DNA of 64,000 nt, from assembly GCA_002869925.2 (NCBI GenBank), contig NEWT02000019.1, forward strand, positions 1-64,000, given 5' to 3'. This DNA is from Nitrospira sp. CG24A. Lineage in GTDB: Bacteria > Nitrospirota > Nitrospiria > Nitrospirales > Nitrospiraceae. Below, one piece after another: positions 54,133 through 62,911 of this stretch (its first letter is position 1; each line of letters opens with the position of its first letter). The notes under the pieces are model-generated. The model was not told the DNA's origin and did no database searches. It saw only the letters and a program-made list of their open reading frames with translations. A program made the position numbers and the translations under genes.

Positions 54133-55644
54133 ATGAAGATCATGCAGGTGACGGTAGAGGTTGCGCGGGTAGAGGCCGCATCCGCAGAGGTGTTGGTACT
54201 CCTGCACTGTGAGGGAGAGGCATTGGTCAAGCAGGATACAGCCCGGCTCGATACCGCCCTCGATGGAGCGTTGAGCACGCTGGTGCACTCGAAGGAGTTC
54301 GAAGGTAAAGCTAACGAGGTCTTGCTGTACCACACCCAAGGCAAGGTGCCTGCAAAACGGGTGGTGCTAGTTGGCTTGGGCAAGAAGAGCGAGGTGACCA
54401 CTGAGACCATCAGGCAAGCGATGGGTTCAGCCGCGAAGCGCGTCCGCCAGACGAAGGTTGAATCCTTTTCGGTGGCACTGCCGACCGTGAGACCTGAGGG
54501 AATGTCATCGCTCGACGTCGCCCAAGCGATGGTGGAAGGGGCGATCTTGGGCAGTTATCAGTTCACCGTCTATCGAAGCGAAGCCGCCTCAGGGCGCGAC
54601 GTCGCAGAGATGAGAATGCTCATCCCGATGAAAGCTCAGTCGCGACAGGTGACCGAAGGAATTCGGCGCGGTGTCGCCACGGCAGAAGCCACCGTCTTTG
54701 TCCGCGATCTCTGTAATCACCCGTCTAACGTCCTGACCCCCACGAGGGTCGCCGACGAAGCGAAGGCCATCGCCAAGGCTGAAGAGATTGCGATCACCAT
54801 TCTCGATCGTAAGGAGATGGAGCGCTTGGGAATGGGGGCGCTGCTCGGCGTGGCGCGCGGGAGTCAGGAGCCGCCCAAGTTCATCATCCTTGAATACAAC
54901 GGAGCCAAGAAAAAAGATGCGCGGCCGGTCGTGCTGGTCGGAAAAACGATTACCTTCGATACAGGGGGAATCTCTCTCAAGCCTGCAGAGAACATGGAAC
55001 ATATGAAGGCCGATATGACGGGAGGAGCCGAAGTCCTGGCTTCGATCAGAGCGGCGGCCAGACTCAAGCTCCCGTTGCGTCTGATCAGCATCCTGCCCGT
55101 GGCTGAAAACATGCCGGGCGGCCGAGCCATGAAGCCCGGCGATATCGTGACGACCTTGTCGGGGAAGACCGTCGAAGTACAGAACACGGATGCGGAAGGT
55201 CGGCTCATTCTGGCCGACGGCCTCGCCTACGCCATGCGCTATAACCCGGTAGCCTTGATCGACATTGCGACGCTCACGGGAGCTTGTGTCGTCGCCCTCG
55301 GCCAATTTGCGATCGGGATGTTCGGCACCGATGACACGCTGAAGGAGCGTGTCCGCAAGGCGGGACAGAAGGCCGGTGAGCGGGTGTGGGAGATGCCGCT
55401 GTGGGAGGAATATTTCGAACAACTCAAGAGCGACGTCGCCGATATGCGCAATATCGGTGGCCGTGGCGGCGGGATGATTACCGCCGCGCTTTTTCTGAGC
55501 AAGTTCGTAGGAGACTGCCCGTGGGTACACCTCGATATCGCCAGTACGGATTGGAGCGAACGAGAACGAGCCTACATTCCGAAGGGCCCCACCGCAATTG
55601 GAACCAGGTTATTGGTGCAATACCTCATTGATCGAAGCTTATAA
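54133..55644 (+). CDS. pepA: Leucyl (cytosol) aminopeptidase
   Basis: M17 metalloaminopeptidase removing N-terminal residues from peptides, cytoplasmic hexamer. 503 residues (family about 500). N-terminal macro-like domain, then the catalytic domain: VGKTITFDTGGISLKPAENM (metal Lys/Asp), MKADMTGGAEV, the signature NTDAEGRLILADGLAY, and IDIATLTGACVVALG. AAGGAG precedes ATG 54133; a TTG six codons earlier is possible. The stop TAA (55642-55644) is also the first base triplet of hairpin element E. Confidence 0.96.
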   Translation: MKIMQVTVEVARVEAASAEVLVLLHCEGEALVKQDTARLDTALDGALSTLVHSKEFEGKANEVLLYHTQGKVPAKRVVLVGLGKKSEVTTETIRQAMGSAAKRVRQTKVESFSVALPTVRPEGMSSLDVAQAMVEGAILGSYQFTVYRSEAASGRDVAEMRMLIPMKAQSRQVTEGIRRGVATAEATVFVRDLCNHPSNVLTPTRVADEAKAIAKAEEIAITILDRKEMERLGMGALLGVARGSQEPPKFIILEYNGAKKKDARPVVLVGKTITFDTGGISLKPAENMEHMKADMTGGAEVLASIRAAARLKLPLRLISILPVAENMPGGRAMKPGDIVTTLSGKTVEVQNTDAEGRLILADGLAYAMRYNPVALIDIATLTGACVVALGQFAIGMFGTDDTLKERVRKAGQKAGERVWEMPLWEEYFEQLKSDVADMRNIGGRGGGMITAALFLSKFVGDCPWVHLDIASTDWSERERAYIPKGPTAIGTRLLVQYLIDRSL

Positions 55645-55772
55645 GCAGGATGATCAAAAAGGCTGTCCAGCAAGGCCGCAGCGAGTGAAGACCGGAGGCG
55701 TACCCTCTAGGGTACGTTGAGGATCTGAACGATGCGAGAACGCCGCTGGCGGCCTTTTTCAGCATCTTGCAG
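55642..55772 (+). repeat. Hairpin element family, copy E
   Basis: GCAGGATGATCAAAAAGGCTG ... AGCAAGGCCGCAGCGAGTGA ... GCGTACCCTCTAGGGTACGT ... GGCGGCCTTTTTCAGCATCT. It starts at the pepA stop codon and ends just before the nagZ ribosome site (AGAAGG). Confidence 0.85.
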
Positions 55773-55781
55773 AAGGATTTC

Positions 55782-56870
55782 ATGACTTCGCGTGAAAAGA
55801 TTGGGCAGCTCTTCATGGTCGGATTTCTCGGCACATCGGTCACACCCGATCTGGCGTCGTTCATTAAAAAGTACAAGCCGGGCGGGGTCATTCTCTTCTC
55901 GCGAAATCTCGAGTCCGTCGAACAGATGGTCGATCTCACCAACGGCCTACAAGCCTGCAGTCCCCATTCGCCGCTCTTGATCTCGATCGATCAGGAAGGC
56001 GGTCGGGTCTCCCGCCTTCCAAAAGGCTTCACCATATTCCCGCCCTGCGACCTGTTGGGACGCTGCAACTCCACCGAATTGGCCTACGCGGCTGCGGCCA
56101 CGATTGCCAAAGAGCTGAGGGCGGTGGGCGTGAACATGAATATGGCGCCGGTGCTCGACGTGAACAGCAATCCGGATAATCCGGTCATCGGCGACCGGGC
56201 ATTCGGTGCGACGCCGGGCATTGTCTGTGAACTGGGGATGGCAACGGCGGCAGGGCTGCAAGATAATAAGGTGGTGGCCTGCGGAAAACACTTTCCTGGT
56301 CACGGCGATACCAGCGTCGATTCCCACAAGGAACTTCCAGTCGTCGAGGCGCCGCGCGAACGATTGGAGGCCGTCGAGTTCCCCCCCTTCCGCCGTGCCG
56401 TTGCGCAACATGTCGTGTCGATGATGACCGCGCACGTCTTGTATCGCGCGCTCGATCCCGAATTGCCGGCCACGCTCTCGCCGACCATCATCACGAACTT
56501 CTTGCGCAAGGAACTGCAATACGACGGTGTCGTGTTGACGGATGATTTAGAAATGCACGCCATTATCGACCATTACGGCGTGGAAGATGCTGCGGTTCGT
56601 GCTGTGCTGGCGGGCTGCGATGTCCTGTTGATTTGCAAAGATCGGGATCGGGAAGTCGCCGCCTTCGAAGCTGTGGTCCAGGCGGTAGACACAGGAACCA
56701 TTTCTCCTGAACGGTTGGACCAATCGGTGGCCCGAATCGCCCGCCTCAAACACAGATTTGTGGCGCCCTACAAGTCCGTGACAATCTCAGACGCGATGCT
56801 CGTCGCAGGATGCCGAACCCATCAGGCGTTACTGCACTCGATCGAACAGGTTCGGGCGCGTTTCCCGTGA
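55782..56870 (+). CDS. nagZ: Beta-N-acetylhexosaminidase
   Basis: Family GH3 enzyme that removes N-acetylglucosamine from peptidoglycan turnover products (NagZ type), here without an obvious signal peptide, so cytoplasmic. 362 residues (family 330-400). Motifs: GGVILFSRNLESVEQM, LISIDQEGGRVSRLP, ACGKHFPGHGDTSVDSHKEL (catalytic His-containing KHFPGHGDT loop) and VVLTDDLEMHAI with the nucleophile Asp. ATG 55782 has AAGGA 6 nt upstream; the frame extends to a TTG at 55767 inside the hairpin element and is rejected. It sits directly after element E, downstream of pepA. Confidence 0.95.
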   Translation: MTSREKIGQLFMVGFLGTSVTPDLASFIKKYKPGGVILFSRNLESVEQMVDLTNGLQACSPHSPLLISIDQEGGRVSRLPKGFTIFPPCDLLGRCNSTELAYAAAATIAKELRAVGVNMNMAPVLDVNSNPDNPVIGDRAFGATPGIVCELGMATAAGLQDNKVVACGKHFPGHGDTSVDSHKELPVVEAPRERLEAVEFPPFRRAVAQHVVSMMTAHVLYRALDPELPATLSPTIITNFLRKELQYDGVVLTDDLEMHAIIDHYGVEDAAVRAVLAGCDVLLICKDRDREVAAFEAVVQAVDTGTISPERLDQSVARIARLKHRFVAPYKSVTISDAMLVAGCRTHQALLHSIEQVRARFP

Positions 56871-56886
56871 AGCGTCGTTCGTGAAG

Positions 56887-56988
56887 CGCGAGCGAGACAA
56901 GCAAGACGTGCGCGACAGGCGTGACTCGCGAAGATAACCCTTCCGACCAGTCCCGCTTTTCTCGCCTGTCTCGCTAGTCTCGCTCAGT
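56887..56988. repeat. Short-word inverted repeat (GCGAGAC / GTCTCGC words)
   Basis: Left arm GCGCGAGCGAGACAAGCAAG and ACGTGCGCGACAGGCGTGAC (56887-56925), right arm CTCGCCTGTCTCGCTAGTCT and CGCT (about 56961-56985). It folds into an imperfect hairpin after nagZ. Same layout as the CTGGTT and TTTCAC word arrays, but with different words. Confidence 0.7.
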
Positions 56989-57039
56989 GGCCCACTTCCC
57001 CCTTGCAGATTGTCGGACGATTCCCCTACAGTGCGCGGC

Positions 57040-57579
57040 ATGATCCGCACATTTCAAGGCGTCAAACCGACCATTCCCATCTCCTGCTTTATCGAAGAGA
57101 CCGGCATTGTCATCGGCGATGTGGTCCTGGGCGAGGACTGCAGCGTGTGGTTCCATGCCGTCGTTCGCGGGGACGTGCACCATATTAGGATTGGAAATCG
57201 AACCAACGTGCAGGATCTCTGCATGCTCCATGTCACCCACGACACCCATCCATTGATCATCGGCAATGAGGTCACCATCGGTCACGGGGTGATCCTCCAT
57301 GGCTGTACGATTAAGGATCGCGTCCTGATCGGCATGGGCGCCATCATTATGGATGGCGCTGTGATTGGCGAAGATTCCGTTGTGGGGGCTGGGGCCCTGA
57401 TCACGGAACAGACCATCGTTCCACCCAACAGCCTGATACTGGGCTCACCCGCAAAGGTCAAACGATCGGTCACGGCTGAAGAACGTGCGTGGATTAAGGA
57501 GTCCGCGGAGAACTACGTCAAATATGCGGGTCAGTATTTAGACAACACCTCAAAAGCTAAGCCAGGCTTTAGAGTTTAG
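57040..57579 (+). CDS. Gamma-class carbonic anhydrase family protein
   Basis: 179 residues from ATG 57040. Left-handed beta-helix of hexapeptide repeats (VIGDVVLGEDCSVWFHAVVR, RIGNRTNVQDLCML, IIMDGAVIGEDSVVGAG) with the metal His positions in RGDVHHIRIG, HVTHDTHPL and IGHGVILHGC. It is close to the YrdA/CamH-like group that may hydrate CO2 or may be enzymatically inactive. The C-terminal helix is short. Starts upstream (TTG 57010, GTG 57031) exist. The stop TAG (57577-57579) begins hairpin element F. Confidence 0.92.
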   Translation: MIRTFQGVKPTIPISCFIEETGIVIGDVVLGEDCSVWFHAVVRGDVHHIRIGNRTNVQDLCMLHVTHDTHPLIIGNEVTIGHGVILHGCTIKDRVLIGMGAIIMDGAVIGEDSVVGAGALITEQTIVPPNSLILGSPAKVKRSVTAEERAWIKESAENYVKYAGQYLDNTSKAKPGFRV

Positions 57580-57709
57580 CAGACTGCTCAAAAAGGCCGT
57601 CCAGCAAGGCCGCAGCGAGCGAAGGCCCGAGGCGTACCCTCTGGGGTACGTTGAGGGTCTAAGCGATGCGAGAACGATGCTGGCGGACTTTTTCAGCAGC
57701 CTGCTGATA
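57577..57709 (+). repeat. Hairpin element family, copy F
   Basis: TAGCAGACTGCTCAAAAAGG ... AGCAAGGCCGCAGCGAGCGA ... GCGTACCCTCTGGGGTACGT ... GGACTTTTTCAGCAGCCTGC. Its left end is the stop codon of the carbonic anhydrase gene; its right part encodes the last about 15 residues and stop of the convergent gene at 57659-58411. Confidence 0.87.
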
Positions 57710-58411
57710 GTTTTTTCCGATTTGAATGAAACAGATCGGATCTCCCACTAATGCCGTCGGATAGTAGCGTGTCCCAACCCGATAGGTCACTCGATGCCGA
57801 TGGCACCACTCCGCAATCCACAGAACTTCTTCTGTGGTGGTTGTGACGAGGCCGGGCTTCACCAGCTTGCCCATACAACGTGCAACCAGCGCGCGCACGA
57901 TGCGACGCTCTCGATCGAACTTCGCGGGATCGAGAGTGAGCGGATTACTTCGTCCATAGGACAGCGGCGAGAGATGCGGGAACCGCTCAGGGTCATTGAG
58001 CACGCTGACCATCCACAGATGATCGAAGAGACCCTTGGCCCCCCCTGCATCGACTGCACGGAAGATAAGGGGAACAGAACGGCAGGCACGGTTGAGGGTG
58101 ACGACTTCGCTTCTCCGAAGATTGTAGGGTTCTACTGCCCGATCCCGCTCCGTCATTTCCATAATCAAAGCAGGAAGCTCCGCCACCCCGGCGCCGACGT
58201 AAAGGCTACGGCCATGCCGAGGTAATTTCTTCCTCAACAACACCGCCACACGATTTCCGAGACGCTGACACAGACCTCGCTTCACGCGCCAGAACTCATC
58301 CCCACCCTCATAGCAATAGACCGGCGCCAGGGCGCCATAGTCGAGACGTCCGTAGACCTCGGCCACCAACCGGCTGGTCGCAGGAGTTAACTGTGCGGGA
58401 TTCGTCTTCAT
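57659..58411 (-). CDS. Protein of unknown function with Rossmann-like motif
   Basis: 250 residues, soluble. GRSLYVGAGVAELPALIMEM (about 67-86) looks like the glycine motif of a class I methyltransferase-type fold, followed by EPYNLRRSEVVTLN; later segments (FDHLWMVSVLNDPERFPHLS, FDRERRIVRALVARCMGKLV) look like the end of such a fold. I recognise no named family. ATG overlaps the M28 peptidase stop (58408-58411), so it is the last gene of the argB-M28 group. Oddity: the final residues (QQAAEKVRQHRSRIA) and the stop are encoded by hairpin element F, so the original C-terminus has been replaced or extended. Confidence 0.78.
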   Translation of the reverse strand: MKTNPAQLTPATSRLVAEVYGRLDYGALAPVYCYEGGDEFWRVKRGLCQRLGNRVAVLLRKKLPRHGRSLYVGAGVAELPALIMEMTERDRAVEPYNLRRSEVVTLNRACRSVPLIFRAVDAGGAKGLFDHLWMVSVLNDPERFPHLSPLSYGRSNPLTLDPAKFDRERRIVRALVARCMGKLVKPGLVTTTTEEVLWIAEWCHRHRVTYRVGTRYYPTALVGDPICFIQIGKNYQQAAEKVRQHRSRIA

Positions 58412-59283
58412 GACCGTACTCCTGCGATCTGCACGGCGGTTGCGGTCACCGTCTTGGCCACGCTGGAAAGAAATTCAAGATTCAACGTGTCCACGATATC
58501 CGTCTCACGATGATAATGCGGATTCCGGAAGTTCGCCGTATCGGTCAACACCACCGCTGGATAACCTGCGTCCCAAAACGAGGCATGGTCGCTGCGGCGG
58601 GTGTGAGGCATGGCCTCCCCTCGGCCCGGCACCACCAATGACAGGGTCTTGAGCGGGGCCGCCTGCCGTTGCGCCTCCTGTTCAAGTTGGTGCACCAAGG
58701 ACCGGGACGCCTCGTTACCCACGATGGCGAGAAAATCTCCTTGCGGTGGCACTGCGATGGGCACCGCTGGCGGAGCCTGCTGTGTGCCGGGCTCGCTCTT
58801 CGCGAACCCGACGCACTCCAAAATAATCGCGCCAGCCAACTCACGGCGCTCAGCTCTCAAGCGGGAGACAAACGCCTGGCTTCCCAGCCGATCCTGCTCT
58901 TCAAGGCAAAACGCCACGAGCCAGACTGGTCGCACGAGCGGTTGTGTGCTGAGGTGCAATGCCACTTCGAGAAGCACGACAAGTCCACTCGCGTTGTCAT
59001 CTGCGCCAGGTGACCCGGACACCGTATCGTAGTGCGCCCCGATCAAGAGTGGAGGCCACTCCCCTCCTTGGCTTGGCCGGTCCGGATATTTGGTCGCCAC
59101 TACATTGCGGTAGGTCTTCCCCCATGCACGCACAAGCTGGTCGCTTGTGCTCCAGCCTGACTTGGTAAACTGCGTCGCCAGATAGTGCGCCGTCTTCCGA
59201 AGGGGGCCGGGGCTTGTCTCGGGATGACGTTCGCCAACGAGAGCCTGAAGATGACGGTTGATTCGAAGACGCTGGGTTAGCAC
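58408..59283 (-). CDS. M28-family zinc metallopeptidase
   Basis: About 291 residues. Co-catalytic zinc ligands of the M28 aminopeptidase fold are visible: LLIGAHYDTVSGSPGADDNA (His and bridging Asp), then LEEQDRLGSQAF (catalytic and metal Glu), an Asp region in FVSRLRAERREL and the C-terminal His in NPHYHRETDIVDTLN. There is no signal peptide in this form, so location is unclear. The start is uncertain: GTG 59283 gives the natural length, while frames reach ATG 59364 and 59418 inside argB. The gene overlaps the next gene by 4 nt and follows argB. Confidence 0.83.
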   Translation of the reverse strand: MLTQRLRINRHLQALVGERHPETSPGPLRKTAHYLATQFTKSGWSTSDQLVRAWGKTYRNVVATKYPDRPSQGGEWPPLLIGAHYDTVSGSPGADDNASGLVVLLEVALHLSTQPLVRPVWLVAFCLEEQDRLGSQAFVSRLRAERRELAGAIILECVGFAKSEPGTQQAPPAVPIAVPPQGDFLAIVGNEASRSLVHQLEQEAQRQAAPLKTLSLVVPGRGEAMPHTRRSDHASFWDAGYPAVVLTDTANFRNPHYHRETDIVDTLNLEFLSSVAKTVTATAVQIAGVRS

Positions 59284-59305
59284 AACATGTGTGTGGATGA
59301 ACCGG

Positions 59306-60202
59306 TTACGCGGTGATTTCGGTCCCAATACCTTTACGCGTGAACACTTCAAGAAGAATGGCATGTGAAATTCGACCGTCAATGATATGGGCTTTGCTGA
59401 CACCGCCTCCGAGCGCATCCAAGCAGGCGTGGACCTTAGGTAGCATCCCTTCTCCGATTGTCCCCCTCTTCACCATCCGCTGCACATCTTTGCGTGAAAC
59501 CGTGGAGAGATGGCGCCCCTTCGCATCGCGAATACCCTTCACATCGGTCATCATCACCAGCTTTTCCGCACCGAGCGCAGCGGCCATCGCCCCAGCCACA
59601 AGATCAGCATTGATGTTATAGGTATTCCCCTCCCGATTCGTACCGATCGGCGCGATGACAGGGATGTAATGATCCTGCTGAAGTTTTTGCACCAACGCGG
59701 GATCAATAGACTGAACCTCTCCGACCAAGCCGAAATCCTCATCCTCCTCACCGTCATCGAGATCCTTTTCCAGGCTGGCCGCCCACGCTTTAGCCGTAAG
59801 CGGTCGAGACAGCATGAGCCCACCGTCTTTTCCGCTCAAGCCGACCGCAAGGCCGCCATGGCGATTCAAGAGATCGACGATTTCCATATTGATCTTGCCG
59901 GCCAACACCATCTCCACGATTTCCATCGTGGCTTCATCCGTGACCCGCACCCCATGGCGAAACTTGGCTTCAATACCCAAACGCTGAAGCATCTTATCGA
60001 TCTGGGGCCCCCCACCGTGCACAATGACGGGGTTCAGGCCCACGTATTTCAGAAGTACGACATCCTGGGCGAACCGTTCTTTCAACGGCGCATCGGTCAT
60101 CGCATGACCGCCATATTTGATGACAATCGTCTTGCCTTTGAACGTACGGATATAGGGCAAGGCTTCGATCAGGACGTTGGCTTTCTTGATCAGTCTATTC
60201 AT
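59306..60202 (-). CDS. argB: Acetylglutamate kinase
   Basis: Second step of arginine synthesis: phosphorylates N-acetylglutamate. 298 residues (family 280-300). [20 protein letters not shown] at the N-terminus, [54 protein letters not shown] and [20 protein letters not shown] are diagnostic. An acidic insertion ([14 protein letters not shown]) lies near residue 175. ATG 60202 was chosen (GGAG 7 nt upstream); the frame extends to 60286 without support. It sits between xerC and the M28 peptidase, an unusual neighbourhood for an arginine gene. Confidence 0.95.
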   Translation of the reverse strand: MNRLIKKANVLIEALPYIRTFKGKTIVIKYGGHAMTDAPLKERFAQDVVLLKYVGLNPVIVHGGGPQIDKMLQRLGIEAKFRHGVRVTDEATMEIVEMVLAGKINMEIVDLLNRHGGLAVGLSGKDGGLMLSRPLTAKAWAASLEKDLDDGEEDEDFGLVGEVQSIDPALVQKLQQDHYIPVIAPIGTNREGNTYNINADLVAGAMAAALGAEKLVMMTDVKGIRDAKGRHLSTVSRKDVQRMVKRGTIGEGMLPKVHACLDALGGGVSKAHIIDGRISHAILLEVFTRKGIGTEITA

Positions 60203-60292
60203 ATCCAGGCTCCCATGGCGGAACCAGCACGGTACCCGAAAAACGCGAGCCGAGCAAGCTCGCCGGAGATGAAAGATCGCCGGCAACCATCA

Positions 60293-61252
60293 TCACGGTT
60301 TTTCGTCCTTCACAACACGCGCGCCGGCCGAACGACCGGCCCGAGGGTGAGTCTTATCGTAGACGGCCAGGAGTTGGTCCGTAGCCAGGTGCGTATATTT
60401 TTGTGTCGTGCTCAATGAGGCATGCCCAAGCATTTCTTGAATCGACCGCAGATCGGCCCCTTCATCGAGGAGATGGGTGGCAAAGGAGTGGCGCAGCGTA
60501 TGAGGGCTCACGGAACCACCGGCCAACCGGTTCGAATAGCGGGTCACAATGCGAGCGACGCTCCGGGTTGTGAGCCTCCCCCCTCGGCTGTTTCGAAAAA
60601 TCGGCGACGCGACACGCGTTGTCTTCGCCGTCGGATATCGAGTCTTCGTGAGGCGCTGTTCATCCAAGTAGGCTTGAATAGCCTGTAGCGCCACATCGCC
60701 AATCGGCACAATGCGCTCCTTCCGCCCTTTTCCTCGCAGATGGACCAATCCCTCGGATGCACGGAGATCGTCAAGATCGATCCCTACGAGTTCACTCACA
60801 CGAGCCCCTGTCGAATAGAGCGTCTCCAGCAAGGCGCGGTCTCGAAGCGAGCCGCCTGCCGCCTGATCGGCAGGAAACCCCATCAACGCCGCCGCGTCGT
60901 CCTTGCTCAACACTCGCGGCAGGTGTTTCGGCTGTTTCGGCATCCTAATGGCGTCGGCAGGATTGAGACCAACCATGCCTTCTCGTTGCAGATAGCGATA
61001 GAAACTGCGCAGAGAAGAAAGTTTCCTGGCCATCGAGGTACTCTTCTCATGCTTGCGATTCAGCCAGTGAAGGTAACCCCGAATGGATTCTGTGTGCACG
61101 GTGGCGGGATCGCGTATAGACATGCCGGGACGTTCTACCTGCATGAACGCCTGAAACTGCCGGAGATCCGAGCCATAGTTGCGCACAGTCTCATGCGACG
61201 CATGACGTTCCAGCTCAAGGAACGTCATGAAAGCTCGAATTGCCTCATCCAT
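60293..61252 (-). CDS. xerC: Tyrosine recombinase XerC/XerD family
   Basis: Site-specific recombinase resolving chromosome dimers at dif. 319 residues (family about 300). N-terminal SAM-like core-binding domain (FLELERHASHETVRNYGSDL), catalytic domain with Arg in YSTGARVSELVGIDL, Lys in RGKGRKERIV, HTLRHSFATHLLDEGADLRS (HxxR), His in LGHASLSTTQKYTH and the nucleophile Tyr in the same motif. GAGG lies about 10 nt before the ATG. It overlaps trmFO by 28 nt. XerC rather than XerD is suggested by its position next to trmFO, a common arrangement, but this is an inference. Confidence 0.93.
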   Translation of the reverse strand: MDEAIRAFMTFLELERHASHETVRNYGSDLRQFQAFMQVERPGMSIRDPATVHTESIRGYLHWLNRKHEKSTSMARKLSSLRSFYRYLQREGMVGLNPADAIRMPKQPKHLPRVLSKDDAAALMGFPADQAAGGSLRDRALLETLYSTGARVSELVGIDLDDLRASEGLVHLRGKGRKERIVPIGDVALQAIQAYLDEQRLTKTRYPTAKTTRVASPIFRNSRGGRLTTRSVARIVTRYSNRLAGGSVSPHTLRHSFATHLLDEGADLRSIQEMLGHASLSTTQKYTHLATDQLLAVYDKTHPRAGRSAGARVVKDEKP

Positions 61253-62541
61253 GTCGCCAGGTCCTCAAGCGCCCGTTCTCCCGTCAGCCGTCGTTTACGC
61301 TCCTTGTCTCTCGTCGGTGTCGCAAGTGGAGGAAAGAGCCCAAAATTTGTATTCATCGGTTGAAAGTGACGAGGGTCCGTCGTTGTAATATACGACACGA
61401 GACAGCCATGCGCCGTGGTGGGGGGCGGCGTGACCAAGGGCAATCCTGCAAGACCGCGAGCTGCGTTGATTCCTGCCAGCCCTCCCATCGCGGCGGAATC
61501 CGTGTAGCCCTCGACGCCGACGAGTTGTCCTGCAAAGAAGAGGGTGCCACGCGCCTTGAACTGAAGCGTATCGCGCAACAGTTGAGGAGAGTTAATAAAG
61601 GTGTTGCGATGGAGACTGCCGTAGCGCAAAAACTCGGCCTGTTCTAAGCCAGGAATCATGCGAAACACCCGTTTCTGTTCCCCATACGTGAGTTTGGTCT
61701 GAAACCCCACAAGGTTATAACAGGAGCGATGGGCGTTTTCCGTCCTGAGCTGCACGACCGCATAGGCTCGCGCACCAGTCTTGGGATTCTCAAGGCCCAC
61801 GGGCTTCAACGGGCCGAACTGCATGGTCTGGCGGCCCCGTTCGGCCATCACCTCGATGGGAATACAGCCTTCGAAGTAGGCGGTCTTTTCGAATTCTTTG
61901 GGTTGGACTTTCTCCGCCGCGAGCAACGCGTCATAGAAGGCATTGTAGGTCGGCTCGTCCATGGGACAGTTGAGATAGTCATCCCCACCCTTACCGTAAC
62001 GGGACGCGAGAAAGGCGACATCCATATTGATGGAATCGGCATCGACAATCGGAGAGATCGCATCGTAAAAATACAAATGTGTACTATGAGTCAGTTGCGC
62101 AATTGCCTGAGACAGTTTGTTGGATGTCAGCGGGCCCGTTGCCACAATGCAGAGACAGTCGGTCGGGATCTCGGTGATTTCCTCATGCAGAATGCGAATA
62201 TTCTGGTGACCTTCCAGCGCCTGGGTAATCTTGAGTGAAAACTGCTCGCGATCGACGGCCAAGGCCGACCCCGCCGGCACCCGCACCTCATCCGCCACTC
62301 GAATAATGAGCGAGTTGAGGCGGCGCATTTCTTCTTTCAAGATACCGGGCGCATTCAGGAGGTCCGCGGAGCCGAGTGAATTCGAGCAGACCAGCTCGGC
62401 CAGACCACCAGTTTTATGCGCTTGCGTCATCTCTTTCGGGCGCATTTCATAGAGCGTCACTTTCGCTCCACGATTGGCTGCCTGCCATGCCGCCTCAGAT
62501 CCGGCCAGACCGCCTCCAACAATGATAATGTCCTCACGCAT
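61225..62541 (-). CDS. trmFO: Methylenetetrahydrofolate-tRNA-(uracil-5-)-methyltransferase
   Basis: FAD enzyme that makes 5-methyluridine at tRNA position 54 using methylene-THF. 438 residues (family about 440). FAD motif IIVGGGLAGSEAAWQAANRG, then MRPKEMTQAHKTGGLAELVC and SNSLGSADLLNAPGILKEEM are diagnostic, as are YFEGCIPIEVMAERGRQTM and GQLVGVEGYTDSAAMGGLAG. ATG 62541 was chosen because it starts the FAD fold; an extension to 62628 is not supported. It is the first gene of the trmFO-xerC-argB-M28 run. Confidence 0.96.
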   Translation of the reverse strand: MREDIIIVGGGLAGSEAAWQAANRGAKVTLYEMRPKEMTQAHKTGGLAELVCSNSLGSADLLNAPGILKEEMRRLNSLIIRVADEVRVPAGSALAVDREQFSLKITQALEGHQNIRILHEEITEIPTDCLCIVATGPLTSNKLSQAIAQLTHSTHLYFYDAISPIVDADSINMDVAFLASRYGKGGDDYLNCPMDEPTYNAFYDALLAAEKVQPKEFEKTAYFEGCIPIEVMAERGRQTMQFGPLKPVGLENPKTGARAYAVVQLRTENAHRSCYNLVGFQTKLTYGEQKRVFRMIPGLEQAEFLRYGSLHRNTFINSPQLLRDTLQFKARGTLFFAGQLVGVEGYTDSAAMGGLAGINAARGLAGLPLVTPPPTTAHGCLVSYITTTDPRHFQPMNTNFGLFPPLATPTRDKERKRRLTGERALEDLATWMRQFELS

Positions 62542-62644
62542 TCGAGCGAAACTCCCCCGGGAAAGACCGCGAGCGGTGGCATTGTAGGAAGCGCATTTTG
62601 GGGATGTCAAGGCGACGTCGCTCTGCATGGCGCCGGCGGCACGG

Positions 62645-62674
62645 TTGATCCAATTTACAACCCCATGCTAGACT
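62645..62674 (+). promoter_or_regulatory. Promoter for tRNA-Val
   Basis: TTGATC (62645-62650) and TAGACT (62669-62674) with an 18-nt spacer, ending 11 nt before the tRNA. One to two mismatches to the -35 and two to the -10 consensus. Confidence 0.5.
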
Positions 62675-62685
62675 TTGCATCGCGT

Positions 62686-62760
62686 AGGCGATTAGCTCAG
62701 GGGTAGAGCGCTTCCTTCACACGGAAGAGGCCACTGGTTCAAAGCCAGTATCGCCTACCA
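62686..62760 (+). tRNA. tRNA-Val (anticodon CAC)
   Basis: 75 nt with encoded CCA. Acceptor AGGCGAT/ATCGCCT, D arm GCTC-AGGGGTA-GAGC, anticodon stem CTTCC/GGAAG with loop TTCACAC and anticodon CAC (62718-62720), T arm ACTGG-TTCAAAG-CCAGT. Confidence 0.97.
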
Positions 62761-62911
62761 GATCTTCACGTTCCCCCTCCCCATCCATAAGGCAGTATTC
62801 ACGCGATTGCCTGAATCGCGCCTATTCTGGACAGAATCCTGAAGGTCGGCTACACTTCATTCTATCGAGAGACCGTCGACTTTGAACCGTACAAGACAAG
62901 TGAGGTCATCT

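Noticed and set aside
59510-60418. 302-codon plus-strand frame
   Set aside because: Antisense to argB and the end of xerC; no recognisable protein.
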